A stretch of 64,000 bases of DNA from Neurospora tetrasperma FGSC 2508 (lineage: Eukaryota > Ascomycota > Sordariomycetes > Sordariales > Sordariaceae), in assembly GCF_000213175.1 (NCBI RefSeq), contig NW_009799101.1, positions 4,090,011 to 4,154,010 on the forward strand, written 5' to 3'. The translations under genes and the position numbers were made by a program. A model generated the notes under the pieces. The model was not told the DNA's origin. It was given only the letters and a program-made list of their open reading frames with translations, and made no database searches. Each line of letters begins with the position of its first letter. The first letter of the stretch is position 1. This document shows, in pieces, positions 1 to 11,533 of this stretch.

Positions 1-75
1 AAAAAGCTTACGGAGAAGAGCCAGGAGTGGACGGTGGAGGGAGGAGGGGAAGGCGGCATCATGGAGGAAGCATAG
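1..75 (+). CDS. Possible C-terminal tail of a gene truncated by the window edge
   Basis: Frame 1 is open from the first base and reads a hydrophilic, Glu/Gly-rich tail ending in GGIMEEA and a TAG at 73-75. The following sequence becomes T-rich and resembles a fungal 3' UTR. No family can be recognised from 24 residues. The call rests only on composition and on the change at the stop, so it could equally be chance. Confidence 0.25.
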   Translation, partial: KKLTEKSQEWTVEGGGEGGIMEEA

Positions 76-2303
76 TGGTCTGCTCATGGACTGCTGGCTT
101 TGCTCTTCTTCTTCTCGCTAACATTGCCCACCGATCAAGCATATTTTGTCGATGGGTGGCATTTTTTATTCTTTCCAATTTTCTTCTTCTTCTTGTGACA
201 TGGTTGGCTGGTTTGGATTGCGACCTTGGGCTCGATGATACCACTTTTACTTCTTGTGTCGCGCTTTGTTGCACTTGTTCATCTTTTCGCTTTATTATAT
301 AACAATATCCTGTTACATTGGTGGTGGCTGCTTTTGCTTTGCGGTTTTGGATATTCTGTGGGGGTCTGCTTCATTGGCATCTATGGGCTGGTTGCTGTTG
401 AATATGTCGTAGGTAAACGTGAGATGGATCGAGGATATGAAGGATGGCGGACTCGTGGTGGTCTTGTATATGAATGAGATTTATGTATGTTATAATTTTG
501 TATTGGGTGCGGCATCATTCATCATGCTCTGGTTAGGGATATAATGGGAGGAAGGGAAGGGAAAAAGCGGAGCAGATGAAGAGCTGAAAGCCCTAGGTGA
601 AACAAATCATCATCACAACATCATCGTAATACATGCAGCATACCGTGTCAGTCAGTCTTGAATACCAGTTTCCAGCTGAACTTTCTTGATGAACACAAAC
701 ACGAGCCGTGGGAAGCAAGCAAGCAGTTAGCCGCAGCGATAATGTTGATGTCGATCGTGTATCACGGCATTTGAACTGCCCGTACGTGAGGTAGCACACT
801 ACAGTACTACTTTCACCAATTTAAGTGGCTGGCCGTCGACATGGCGTTAGTCCACAGCTTCCGACCTCGCCGAGATCCGGGCAGACCACTTACACTATGG
901 AATATGTATGTAGCTAGTGTAGAGGCCGGAGATGCAACTGGGACGGGGGCTTTCGGGGCGGCCAAGCAATGCACTGACGGGGAAGCGCTGGATGGGGAAT
1001 TTCCTGAGGGGAAAACTGAAGCTGCCACAATTTTTATCAGATGGTTTGATAATCTTTGGCCAATCGGAAATCACTGCTGCTGGCACCAAGTGGGGTGTAA
1101 CCTTGTCAGCGGGCGTCATCGTCAAGCGGAAAGTAGGAAAATGCTCAGGTCACACTCACTGCTCACGGAGGGGGCACATGCTGGAGTGACTGACTGGAGT
1201 CACCTACTGCGTGACATGGAAGTTGCCAAGGACCCGACACCACTAGTTTATTTGTATCGATACCTTTCTGTTTGGCTCTACATTATTCCACTTCTTCACA
1301 CAGGAAGGACAGGGCAAACTCGTTCGTTCGTTGCTTCCCCTCCTCCTCTCTTCAGACGAGATGGACGACCCACGGGGCTTCATCCATCGGGCCTGTAGTG
1401 TAGGAATGTACTGGCCTGATGATCTTGGGAAAGCGGAACTTGACTGAGACAGGCGCGGCCACTACTACGTGAAACGAGCTCTGAACTAAGCGGAGCGGGG
1501 GTGAGACAACTGATTGACTGACTGAACCTTGCAACAGAAAAGGCAGCAGCAACAAACCTTTGGACTCTGGCTTTCTTGTTGGGTTTTCATCCAACTTATC
1601 AATCCAACGAATCCAACCCCATTCCCAGCGCCGGGATAACCTTATGCGCGGCGTGGTCCTATGGAATCCAAACTCCGAACAGTCACCCTAGATTGGCTGC
1701 CTTTTGTCCTATGGTCGACCTGTTTTCCTACGTAGGTATCCTCCTACATATCCTTACTGGACCCATCACATCAACTGAGGTGACCGGAGGCTGTAAAATG
1801 GACCAAAAGTGACGACCTCGTGGATACCCTTCACAACGCTTACAAGGGGTCGACTATCCTGTCCTGTACCTACGCCGAGAAAGCACGCAGCAAAGGTTTC
1901 CATTTTGGGAGCGCAATCCTACGCTGTTCGCCGCTGTTACCGCTATCACATTCAAGAACTTGATACCACCCAACACGTCTCCTCTCACCTAACCTTGGAT
2001 CATTGTTGCCTACTTACCTTTTCGTCTTTTCTCTTTCTTCATTTCTTTGCATCTTTCTTTTCTCCACTTCATTCTCTATGAGGCTGGTTTTGTGAATTAC
2101 TTCCTCGTCGATAATTATCTCCGGACAGGCCACATGTGAAATTAAAGAGGTGGATTCAACAGTACCCTCAGTTTCATTATACTTTACAAATTTCCCTCAC
2201 GCCACTTGAAACAAATCCAAACAGCATCCGCCTCCTTTGGAATCACCAAAAAGCATTCATGAGCAGCATTATTCGGCAAACATAAAATTAGCGCAGCGGC
2301 AAG
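76..2303. other. Intergenic region upstream of the siderophore transporter
   Basis: I see no supportable gene here. The first 500 bases are T-rich and look like a 3' UTR. Bases 1960-2090 are strongly pyrimidine-rich, as is common in fungal promoters and 5' leaders. An open frame at 841-1398 has no recognisable family and no splice support. A palindromic GATA pair lies at 2110-2119 and is listed separately. Confidence 0.5.
2110..2119. promoter_or_regulatory. Palindromic GATA site (GATAATTATC) upstream of the iron transporter
   Basis: The sequence is a perfect palindrome made of two head-to-head GATA cores, 185 bases before the transporter ATG. Fungal siderophore transporters are commonly repressed under iron sufficiency by GATA factors of the SreA/Urbs1/SRE family, whose site is extended around ATCWGATAA. 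The match here covers the GATA cores only, not the full consensus, so function is inferred from position and target gene. Confidence 0.3.
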
Positions 2304-4389
2304 ATGAGGCCCGACGACGACGAGATAGGGTCACCTCTCTTACATGGCCACTTCTCAACGGAACATCTCGAGGTCGGCAGTGACGGAGGAGACTATGGCA
2401 CGGCTATTACCCCTCTATACGAGAGTGATTGCGTTACGCCCGAATCCGATATTCAGGAGGGAGTGAGACAAATTGAAGCTGTCTCGAGGGCGTGGACCAA
2501 GTCTGCTTTGATTGTAGCTTATATGAGGTTTGTTACGTCCAATCCGGTGTTTTGTTCGACAATTTGGACGAGGATTGCTAACACGGCTTGCTTGAAAGCA
2601 TCTTTCTCATCGCTTTCACAACGTCACTCGAGGGTCAGGTCACATATGCATTAACGGCTTTCGCTGTTAGCTCCTTCAATAACCACTCTCTGTTGTCGAC
2701 TGTGTCTGTTGTTCAAAATGTTGTCAATGGTGGGTTGAGAACTGCAGAGTGACCGAATATCTTAGGGGACAAGAAAACTAACAGTTACCAGCCGTCATCA
2801 AACCGCCTATGGCCAAGATCGCCGATGTCTTTGGCCGTCTTGAGGCCTTTGCTATTTCCATCGTCCTTTGCGTACTTGGCTACATCCTCATGGCAGCCTC
2901 CAAGAACGTGGAAACCTACGCTTCGGCACAAATCTTCTACGCGGCTGGCTCAACGGGTCTGCAGATTCTCCAGCAGGTCTTCATTGCAGATACCAGCTCT
3001 TTCCTCAACCGAGCCCTCTTCTCCAGTCTGCCAGACAGCCCCTTTCTGGTCACGGTTTGGATCGGTCCGCTGATAGCGTCAGCCATTCTGGCATCGACAA
3101 CCTGGCGATGGGGCTATGGCATGTGGGCGCTCATCCTGCCCGTTGCCTTTCTCCCTTTGGCCTTGAGTCTGTACCTCAACCGCCGGAAAGCTGAAGCACT
3201 AGGCATCCTCAAGCCAAAGCACTATCGCAGCAACAATAACCACGGCACCACCAAGACCAAAATCCGCCACATCCTCCTCCGCGACCTCGACATCATCGGC
3301 ACTCTCCTCTTCAGCGCTGGCCTTTCCCTGATTCTGATCCCCTTAACCCTCATCTCCCGCTCCCCCCAGGGCTGGCGCGACCCTAAGCTCCTCCCTATGA
3401 TTATCCTCGGTACCTTCCTCCTCATCCTCTTCCCCCTCTGGGAATCCCGCCCCAACCTCGCTCCTCACCCCCTTTTGCCCCTGGACCTCCTCAAATCCCG
3501 CACCTTCGTCGCCGGCTGCAGCCTAGGGTTCTTCTACTTCATGATCTTCTACATCGCAGTCCAGCCCTACTTCTACTCCTACCTCCTCGTGGCTCTCAAC
3601 CTCCCCGTCAACCGCGCAGGCCAGATTACCCAAACCTTTAGTTTCGCCTCCACTATCGCCGCCATCCTGGCCTCCCTCGGCATCCGCCAGAGCCGATCCC
3701 CGCGCCCCCGACCGTTCATCATCACCGGCGCCTTACTATACACCTTCGCCATCGTCATCCTGCTCATGACCCGCACCAAGGGCGTGAGCATCCACTCGCT
3801 GTTCTCAGCCCAAGCCGTCCTCGGCGCTGGTGCGGGACTGATGCACGTCGCTACGCAACTGGCCGTGCAGGCCTCGTGCGGCGACAAACACGCACACGTC
3901 GGCGTCGCCACCGCTGCGTTTCTTACCTTGGTGGAAGTCGGCGCGGCCGTGGGAGCTGCCTTTAGCGGCGTCATCTGGGGCCGACTGATCCCGCGCAAAC
4001 TCGTCGCTTACCTCCCTGACGCGCTGAAAGGGGAGGCCAAAAAGATATATGCTAGCGTGGTGGTGGCAAGGAGTTATCCCTGGGGAAGCGTAGAGCGGGA
4101 GGCGATTGCCAGAGCGTATCAGGAGACGGTCACGGTGCTTCTAAAGTTTGCGCTGGTGTGGTGCGTGCCGCTGGTGGTGGTGGCGCTGTTTGTCGGGGAT
4201 TATAGGCTTGGTGAGGGAGGGAAGTGGGAGGTGTGGAATGGGAGGGGGCTGGTGGTGGGGACGGGGGAGGAGGCGATTGATGAGCGGGCGAGGAGGATGG
4301 AGGAGCGGGTGGAGTGGTGGAGGTTTTGGGTTTGGATGGGGAAGGGGAGGGGGTATTATAAGAGAATGAGACCTGGGAGGAGGTTGTAA
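2304..4389 (+). CDS. Major facilitator superfamily siderophore-iron transporter (Sit1/Mir/ARN type)
   Basis: Exons 2304-2527, 2599-2729 and 2792-4389 join to a 650-residue protein. Both introns are about 60-70 nt with GT-AG ends and a GCTAAC or ACTAAC branch. After a cytosolic acidic N-terminus of about 70 residues come many hydrophobic segments. The first reads FLIAFTTSLEGQVTYALTAF, and the MFS motif-A region reads KPPMAKIADVFGRLEAF; both are characteristic of the siderophore:proton symporter family (ARN/SIT, about 14 membrane segments). The usual length is 580-640. The C-terminal tail from about residue 600 is rich in Gly, Trp and Arg and probably cytosolic. The protein likely imports ferric siderophores across the plasma membrane. 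Substrate cannot be read from sequence. It stands alone, with no siderophore synthetase gene beside it. It is convergent with the next gene. Confidence 0.9.
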
Positions 4390-4873
4390 GGTGATAGGTT
4401 CTGTTTTGGATGTTGGATACGAACTGACTGTTGCTGTTGCGATATGGGAACGTGGAAATGGGATATACCAAAGGGAACGTCAAGGTTGGTGGAATCTTCA
4501 ACGTGGAAGTACAGCATTGGATTGATTAGTTAGACAGCGTGTTTGTTAGGTCGGAGGATAGCGATGATACCATGATTGATTGATTGCGGATTTCTTCTTT
4601 GTGTATAAATAGGTTGAGATAGATTTCAAGATATGTGGATAAGATCAACCTTTTCGTGTGGTATACTGGCAACTAAAACAGTGAATATGTGCTACGACTT
4701 ATCTCGCTCGATGACAGCTAGACAGCAGCCATCCAGGTAAAATCATAAAGTTCAACGGCAAGCTGTCTCATAAAATAACGATATCCTATCAATAACGCCA
4801 CAACAATGCATTCCACGTATTTCCTCATGTCACTCTCAAGCAACACTCAAACTACCAACAACCGTGTCGCCTC
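4390..4873. other. Convergent 3' intergenic region
   Basis: This 484-nt stretch separates two convergent stop codons. It is AT-rich around 4560-4800 and must hold both 3' UTRs and polyadenylation sites. I see no RNA gene or repeat in it. Confidence 0.5.
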
Positions 4874-6344
4874 TTATTCTTCCATGATCTTCGTCTCAAA
4901 ATGGAACCCAGCCTTGTCCAACCTGTCAATGAACGGCTGTCCCAAGCAAGCAGGCGTGTAAATCCCACCACCACCAAGCTGTTCATCCACGCTCTCCTCC
5001 TCAAGCAACGTGGCAGCCGCCTCAGCCAACAAGACGCCGGTATCTGTTCAGTCCGTTAGCATATCTCACTCGTAAGTGTCCCAACAACCGCCCATCCAGT
5101 CAAAAGGGGAAGGATTATAAAAACTCACAATAATATACCGGCCCCCGAAACCAACACCGTCCAAACGCCCTCTTGTTCCCCTCCTCTTTCTCCTTTACTT
5201 CATCAACACCAAAATCAGGCTTCGCAACCCCCCAATACTCCAACTCATCCCGCTTCGCCACTTCCTCCTCCGCTCCCTCGCCCGGCTGATAGACAAACCT
5301 CTTGGCTATCTTCCTCAAAAACGGCGTAGCCATGACTAGTCCCAACACCATCAACCCCAAATGGATAGCCACTCCGCTCAACCAGTTCCGGGGTTTCATG
5401 TACTGCTTAAAGCTAAACCGGGGACCATAACTCTCGTCTTCTTCTGCTTTCCCCTTGTTGGTACTTGCCTGCGAAAGCAAACCCCAAGTGCGCTGCACGA
5501 TCGCCGCGTCCGTCTTGGCTGCTACCGACGTCGTTCCCAGCCCCAGAATGGGGGTGGTCGCTAAGCCAGTTACCTTGGTGATCCACGTGGTGCGCCGTTC
5601 GGCGAGGTCTGGGTTCGGATGCGGGACGGGACTTAAAGCGTAGGGTTTATATGCTTCCTTCAACTGCTTGAGAGAAAAGGTCTCGAGAATGGTGAAGACT
5701 GTTGCTAGTGTGCCGCCCGAAGGAGCAGAGCGCAGGGTGTGGATGCTCAGCGTCACTTCGCCTGTTTTTGTTGCGGGACCGAACTCGCGCTTGAGTTGTT
5801 GCGAAAGGGACCAGGTGAGTAAGTCGGAGGGGGCGGATTCGATGCCGATTTGGGGAAACATTTTGGCTCCGGACTGCGCGGCCAAGGAAGAGTATTTGGT
5901 GATCATCTTGTGGACAAAGGGGACTTCGCCTGTCACATCAAAGTAGTGCGTGCCGGTGGTGGCGCAGGCGGCGAAGGCGGGTTCGCCTAGGGAGCCATAG
6001 GGTCCGACGGTGGTGAGCAGGATGAAGGTCCGGCGGCAGAGGGATTCGAGGGCGGTGCGGTCGGTGGCGGAGGAGACGATCTCGATGGAGGGCGGGAGCC
6101 GGTCCGGGTTGAGTTCTTGGAGCCGAGACACGACGGCTTCGAGCTTGGAGCGGGAGCGGCCGGCTACGGCCCATTTCAGGGTGGTGGGTAGGTGCGTGGC
6201 GATGTGTTGGGCTGTGTATTTGCCGGTGTAGCCTGGTGGTTGTTAGCTAGGTGTTGGATGTGAGCTTTCGGGTTGGGTTGAGTACTCACCTGAGGCTCCA
6301 TAGACGACAATGTCGTAGTCACGACCGTGTTGTTTCAGAGGCAT
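4874..6344 (-). CDS. Saccharopine dehydrogenase-like oxidoreductase (NAD(P)-binding, membrane-associated)
   Basis: On the minus strand exons 6344-6290, 6232-5129 and 5043-4874 give a 442-residue protein. Introns are 57 and 85 nt with GTGAGT donors. Residues 11-22 form a Rossmann start, DIVVYGASGYTG, binding NAD(P). The middle carries YFDVTGEVPFVHKM, typical of the saccharopine dehydrogenase-like/trans-acting enoyl reductase family (about 410-430 residues). A hydrophobic stretch near residue 340 (GLMVLGLVMATPFL) fits the membrane anchor seen in SCCPDH-type proteins, which are linked to lipid droplets. It is not the lysine-pathway enzyme itself, since the lysine-binding C-terminal domain pattern is not evident. 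The substrate is unknown. It is divergent from the eL43 gene. Confidence 0.85.
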
Positions 6345-7743
6345 CTTGAGAAGATGACTGGTTTCGTCTTTGGATGGGAGTATTTTAAAGGGTAGTTGGG
6401 ACTGTGTCTAGGTTCGGGACAGGTGAGTCTTTCACAACAAAGATTGGGGTGAAATCGATATCAAAGTGAACAAGAGAAGAAGTATGTCTCAACCCTTCAG
6501 TTCTTCAGAAGATTCGGGATGCCAACAGGAAAGAGCAGAGCGAAAGTGTCTGAGCAACTTAGTATAGGTCGAGATGATGCATCATTTATATGAAGATTTT
6601 GACCACGGGGGACCGCGGAAGGACCGCATCGGCGTCATCGGAACACCAACCCTTTTCCAAACATGCTCCGTCCCTTTTTGTTTGGCTTCCACCGAAGCGT
6701 AAAACACCACGCCATATGTCACCATTGCAACCGCTTCATGCTTGTCCAGCCGAGGCACAACAGCAGTTCCGCTGGGTATTCTGGATGCCATCCGAAATAG
6801 GCAAGCACCGCCGTTTCATGCGGTCAAGAGAAACGGATGAAGGAGTCTTGGGCGGGACGGGGCCATTGACAAAGTCTTCGCAGCCCGCAATGCCTCCCGC
6901 CGGAACACGGACCAGATCTGGAGTGCGCCCGAGATCGTCGATACAATGTCCGGTCCCTCCCTGATCAAGCAGTCCAGCAACCCCAGAGACTTCTCTGGAT
7001 GTCGGGATTCATTCCGCTCAATGAAGACGTGAAGATGTCTTATTGGATAGTGTTACGGCTGAGTATCCGAACCGTTGTTTGTTGACAGCGCTTGAACACT
7101 GTACTGCAGTAGTAAAGTCCACCAAAGTGTCACTTGCGCAGACAGTGCGAACCTTGAGGGCCATTGCGGTAGGGACGCTGCGAGATTTGAGCTAGGGCGC
7201 TGCATGCTTTGGAAGAAACCCACATTGAGACTTCTCCGTAGGTAAGGTAGTCCACCAATTTGCAGAGTAGTGGTTCTGTAGTTGTGAAACCTGAACATCA
7301 CATACATGGGGAGTCGGAAAGAGTTTGTAGGGTGTTCGCAGAACATTGGGGGCACGACAGGAGCTCCAAAGAGACGACGATGGGAGACGGAAGAAACGAA
7401 CAATTGCTGGGTAACTGACAGAGCTGTTGTTGTTGGCTGATGTCACACAAGCGACGGGCGCGGGCCAGCTGTCAATCCGGAGCTGGCAGTGGCTCAGCTG
7501 CCAATGTGGGCAAAAGCCCCGCCAATGCCAAGACATTTGTCAGGCACACACATTGGCCCTGGGACAGAGTCCCGTCGGCAAAATGGTTCTGCCTAGGGTC
7601 CGAAAAAAGTTCCCGGGGTGTGGACCGGCCGTCGCAGCGCTCGCACACCACACAAGAGAAAAAAGCCCTGGCCTTTTGTCAAATTCGCACATCGCCAGCA
7701 AGGACGGTAGTTTTCCAGACAACGACCACCTCAACCAGCCAAA
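6345..7743. other. Divergent promoter region between the oxidoreductase and eL43
   Basis: This 1.4-kb stretch lies between two divergent start codons. Bases 7440-7520 are rich in CAGCTG-like palindromes and GC. Several short open frames are present on both strands, but none shows recognisable homology. No RNA gene was seen. Confidence 0.45.
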
Positions 7744-8680
7744 ATGTCTAAGCGCACCAAGAAGGTCGGAATCTCCGGCAAGGTATGTAACTCTCCATTT
7801 CCAGAAAGAATGCGTTGCGGCGAGATGGCTAATTTTTGATTTGCAAAAATAGTACGGTACTAGGTATGTAACGACGGTTTCCTTCGACTTCACACTCCCT
7901 TGATCGACGAGATTCACCGAGGACATTCGACGACGACAACGAGACCAATGGCGACAAGACGACCGAGAACGAAGAACCACACGGCTGAAAATGACAAGCT
8001 TCCATGGGCGCCGACTGGTGGACGTGCTGAGGATGGAAAAGAGAGGGCATTCGACATGAGAACATGACTCGGCAACCAAAGCCAACAATCTGTGGGAGCG
8101 ACACTCGAGCTAAATCAACAACGGCGACCTCTGCACCTTCAAAATTTCATGGGCCATTGCGAACGCCTTCACCTCGACATCGCTTTCATCACCTTCCCAC
8201 GGACCTTCGATACTCTACTCGGCTCAATCAGTTCACAATGGAAGCATCACCACGAATGAATCTCGTCGATCACGCACTTTCAAACAAATCCACCGAAGGA
8301 ACAGCATCACTAACCAACAATCACAAACAGATACGGTGCTTCGCTCCGTAAGCTGGTCAAGAGTCAGTACCCAACAAACCCCCACGCCCCGTCATCATCA
8401 GGTTACTAACAACCCCACAGAGCAGGAAGTGTCCCAGCACGCCCGCTACACTTGCACCTTCTGCGGCAAGAACACTGTCCGTCGCTCCTCCGTCGGCATC
8501 TGGTCTTGCAAGGCCTGCAAGAAGACCCTGGCTGGTGGTGCCTACACCGTCTCGTAAGTTTTCATCTGAACGGACGCCTCTCGACCGTATCTCGTCTTCT
8601 AACATTCAATTTCTAGCACCCCCGCCGCCGCTGCCATGCGCTCCACCCTCCGCCGTCTCCGTGAGATCACTGAGGTTTAA
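7744..8680 (+). CDS. rpl43: 60S ribosomal protein eL43 (L37a/L43)
   Basis: Five exons (7744-7782, 7853-7863, 8331-8362, 8421-8553, 8617-8680) give exactly 92 residues, the family length. The protein begins [20 protein letters not shown]. It carries the zinc-binding pair CTFCGK at about residues 39-44 and CKACKK at about 57-62, which define the eL43 zinc ribbon. It ends [13 protein letters not shown]. It is a structural protein of the large cytosolic subunit. The second exon is only 11 nt, and the next intron (7864-8330) is 467 nt, long for this genome. Ribosomal-protein introns can host snoRNAs or regulate splicing, but I found no convincing C/D box pair in it. Confidence 0.96.
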
Positions 8681-11533
8681 GGTGGTCGTTTAGCTGGCAT
8701 TTTTGGTCTTTCGGGTTAGGTGTCATGGAAAAGGACAATTGGGGATCTGCGGATTTACTTTGGGATGAACCAGATTTCCTTCAATAACGAATTTGCTGCT
8801 ACCCATTACGACATCACTATTGCGTGGTCTGGAGACGGGGCGATCTAGACAGGGAGTTTTACCGGCGTCTCTTTCCTCACATGAAGCATGGCTTGGGAAG
8901 ATGTCTTAAAAGATCGCCAGGTTTGATTTTACGGTAGACAATGACCATGATACCCTTTCCTGTTGGCCAAATCCGACGACCCTCCAGCATTTCGGTGATT
9001 AGATGTCCGCAACCTCGTGTCGAGAACTATTCCCCTTCAAGCTCCCGGTTCGCGGGTTCCTGCATCTGCAAGACGCCAAACGATGAATTTTGAAGAGCTC
9101 TGAAGTTGTCCAACGACCGTCTCAAGAAATCAAAATGACGGGCACGCGGATGTGATAGAAGGACTGATTACTCCTTTTCTCCCGGGGAGATGACGGCATT
9201 AGATGGGGTACGTGAAGTGTGAGCTTGGCAAGAGGACCGGTCAGATGCGATTTGTGCTACGACAACCTAGACATGGTGAGCACAAGCTTCGCGGTTCAGA
9301 TTTATACACCACGACAGTGCATACCCGAGTGATAATTGCGTGACAATCCCATGTTTTCAGCTCCTAGCTTCCACATTGCCACATCTCGTGAGCCTGCTTA
9401 CAACAACACATGGGCCGAAACGCATCCCGGTATCAACTTGATCGTGAACAGGATTGCAGATAAGGAATCTCTAGCATGGGCAGCCAACGGGGTGTGTGAT
9501 CCACTCTACCCCTGCCAAACCAACGACTCAACGAGGTCTCGAAGACTGTCCTCCCGGTCGTCTTGCACTCATGAGTGTCCGGGTGGCACTTGTCGATGCA
9601 TTCAAAGTGGCATCATGTTCCCCTATGCAGATTCATCCTTAATAGCATCCAAAATCAAGAAACATCGGAAAGAAGTCATGAATTGTTACTGCCATTGACG
9701 CGATGAAAAACACATGACCCCATCGACCCTCACTGTTGCCTATAGTCATCCTAACATTTTTGTCGTGAGGAATTCTAAGATAGTGAACAAGTAGTCCTCA
9801 AAGTGACAGTCATCACCATAAATCAACAATAGCATCAGCCTATTACTTGGCGGTGCCTACATGCAACCGTAGAGGTACCTGGGCATCTTGAGGCAACCCT
9901 CTGTTATCCAGATCCAGACCAACAGTTTTGGGCAGGTACCTACTTATACTTAGCAAAAAGCGAGCAGGATGACCTATCACGCATCAAGGTTCTCATTCCA
10001 TAATCGTTACATGGACTGTTTGTGCCCGTCACGATCTTGCCTACTTCCCCGCCCTTTTCATCCCGCGGGTGTCCTTCCTCAACTAGAATAATCATTTGAT
10101 TGCCTGCCCGGACCAGGCGCTCGTTACCTCCATGCTTGGCGTTCGAGGCTTGGGAACTCAAAGGTTTTGGCAACCATGATAGTGTCTAGATTATTAGACC
10201 AACAAGCAACCGTGAGTCAGCTGGCTTTTCCCACGTGTCTTTTCGAGGGCGCTGGAGGGTGGAGAAATTCAAAATCACCGTCTTGCATGCAGTTTTTGGT
10301 GAGCATGACTAGTGTTGTAGGTACATAGGTAGTATGGGTGCTTACAGACTATGCCTGAGTTCCCTGAAAGTTGAACATCAACCCCCGGCCGGGGGTCTAT
10401 ACGGTAGGCTGAACACACACCTCCTCCATGCCTGCACGGGCATGTATATTATCATCACAGTTGTCCAGTGCTGCTACCTACCTCTCCTAGGTACTACAGC
10501 TCCCGCTACTTACTATTTATGTGACCTCCGACCCTGTCCTTGGCTGGTGAATCTTGGGCGGGGCCTCGAATGGGATTGGTCCATGTCTCGGTTGCGTTTA
10601 ACACGGGGCTTTGAAGGCGAAAAAAAGCCGTCTCCAGATCTGGAATATTTTGGCAGGCATCACTCAGTCTTCCTTCTTTTCTTGCTCCAACAAGCGTAAG
10701 CAGTGGCCTCTGGTTTCTCCAAAAAAGTCCAACGCTCGACCCTCCAAACAAACAACGCCCGTGCATGACAACGGGAACCCGGACCCTTCCTTGACTGAAA
10801 AAAAGGACCACAAAGGTTCTCGGATTCTCTTCAGGTTCTTGAGTCTGCCCCTCGATTCTACCTACCTACCTACACCTACCTCTACCTACTCGACACTGGG
10901 CTTTCCATCCGTTCGTTGAAGCTTTCAGGTTCCAGGTTCCAGGTCCCTTGTTGGCTTCCACCTTCTCTCGCGCTCGTTCGTGAGTGGCCCGTTCACGGCA
11001 ACCTTGAAATTCCACTTTCTAGCTTGACGTTGCTTCCCTTCACCTGCCTGGCATCCCGTCACCATTCACAAAACGGATCCGACCTGTGACCTACCTCTAC
11101 CGGACCTCCATCTGCACTTTGGCCGTCTTTCCCTCCCGCAACTCACCTCACCTTTTTCCACACTGCTTCCACCAGCGGCAAACTACTACCTACTTACCCA
11201 CCTCCACTGCACAAACCCAAACCCACACCTGCTGCCGCAAATCACTTACACACCATTACCACCACCGCCAAAGCACCCGCCAGCACCGCCAACCATAGCA
11301 ACATTCAACACCTCTTTGCTCGCCCTGAAGTGACCTAACTACCCACGTTATTTCATTTGGGACAGGGGAGGCTCATCGTCGCTTGCTTGGAGTGCTTGGT
11401 CAGGTAACTCCTTTAGACGTTGCCAATCGTGCCCTGCACATCTCATATTTTATCTTTTCAGTTGCATGACTTCATTACCCGTCTTTTGCCCAGAAGCTGC
11501 CTCTCTAAGCATCGCGCCACCATCCCAGTCGTG
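8681..11533. other. Long intergenic region and 5' leader of the RING-PHD gene
   Basis: No protein gene can be supported in these 2.85 kb. The part before 9900 has mixed composition with small chance open frames. From about 10850 to 11530 the sequence is pyrimidine-rich and contains a CTACC-type run (10858-10893), consistent with the promoter and 5' UTR of the following gene. The dispersed motif TAGGTACCT or its halves occurs several times (around 9872, 9936, 10318, 10490). Confidence 0.45.
10858..10893. repeat. CTACC/TACC-rich simple repeat
   Basis: A short run of imperfect CTAC and CTACC units lies in the presumed leader of the RING-PHD gene. Similar TACC/TAGG strings recur in other intergenic parts of the window. 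Confidence 0.6.

Noticed and set aside
841-1398. 185-codon open frame on the plus strand
   Set aside because: No family motif, odd composition, no splice support and an alternative open frame on the other strand. It looks like chance.
7864-8330. Possible snoRNA in the long eL43 intron
   Set aside because: I found partial ATGAC and CTGA strings but no proper C box, D box and terminal stem.
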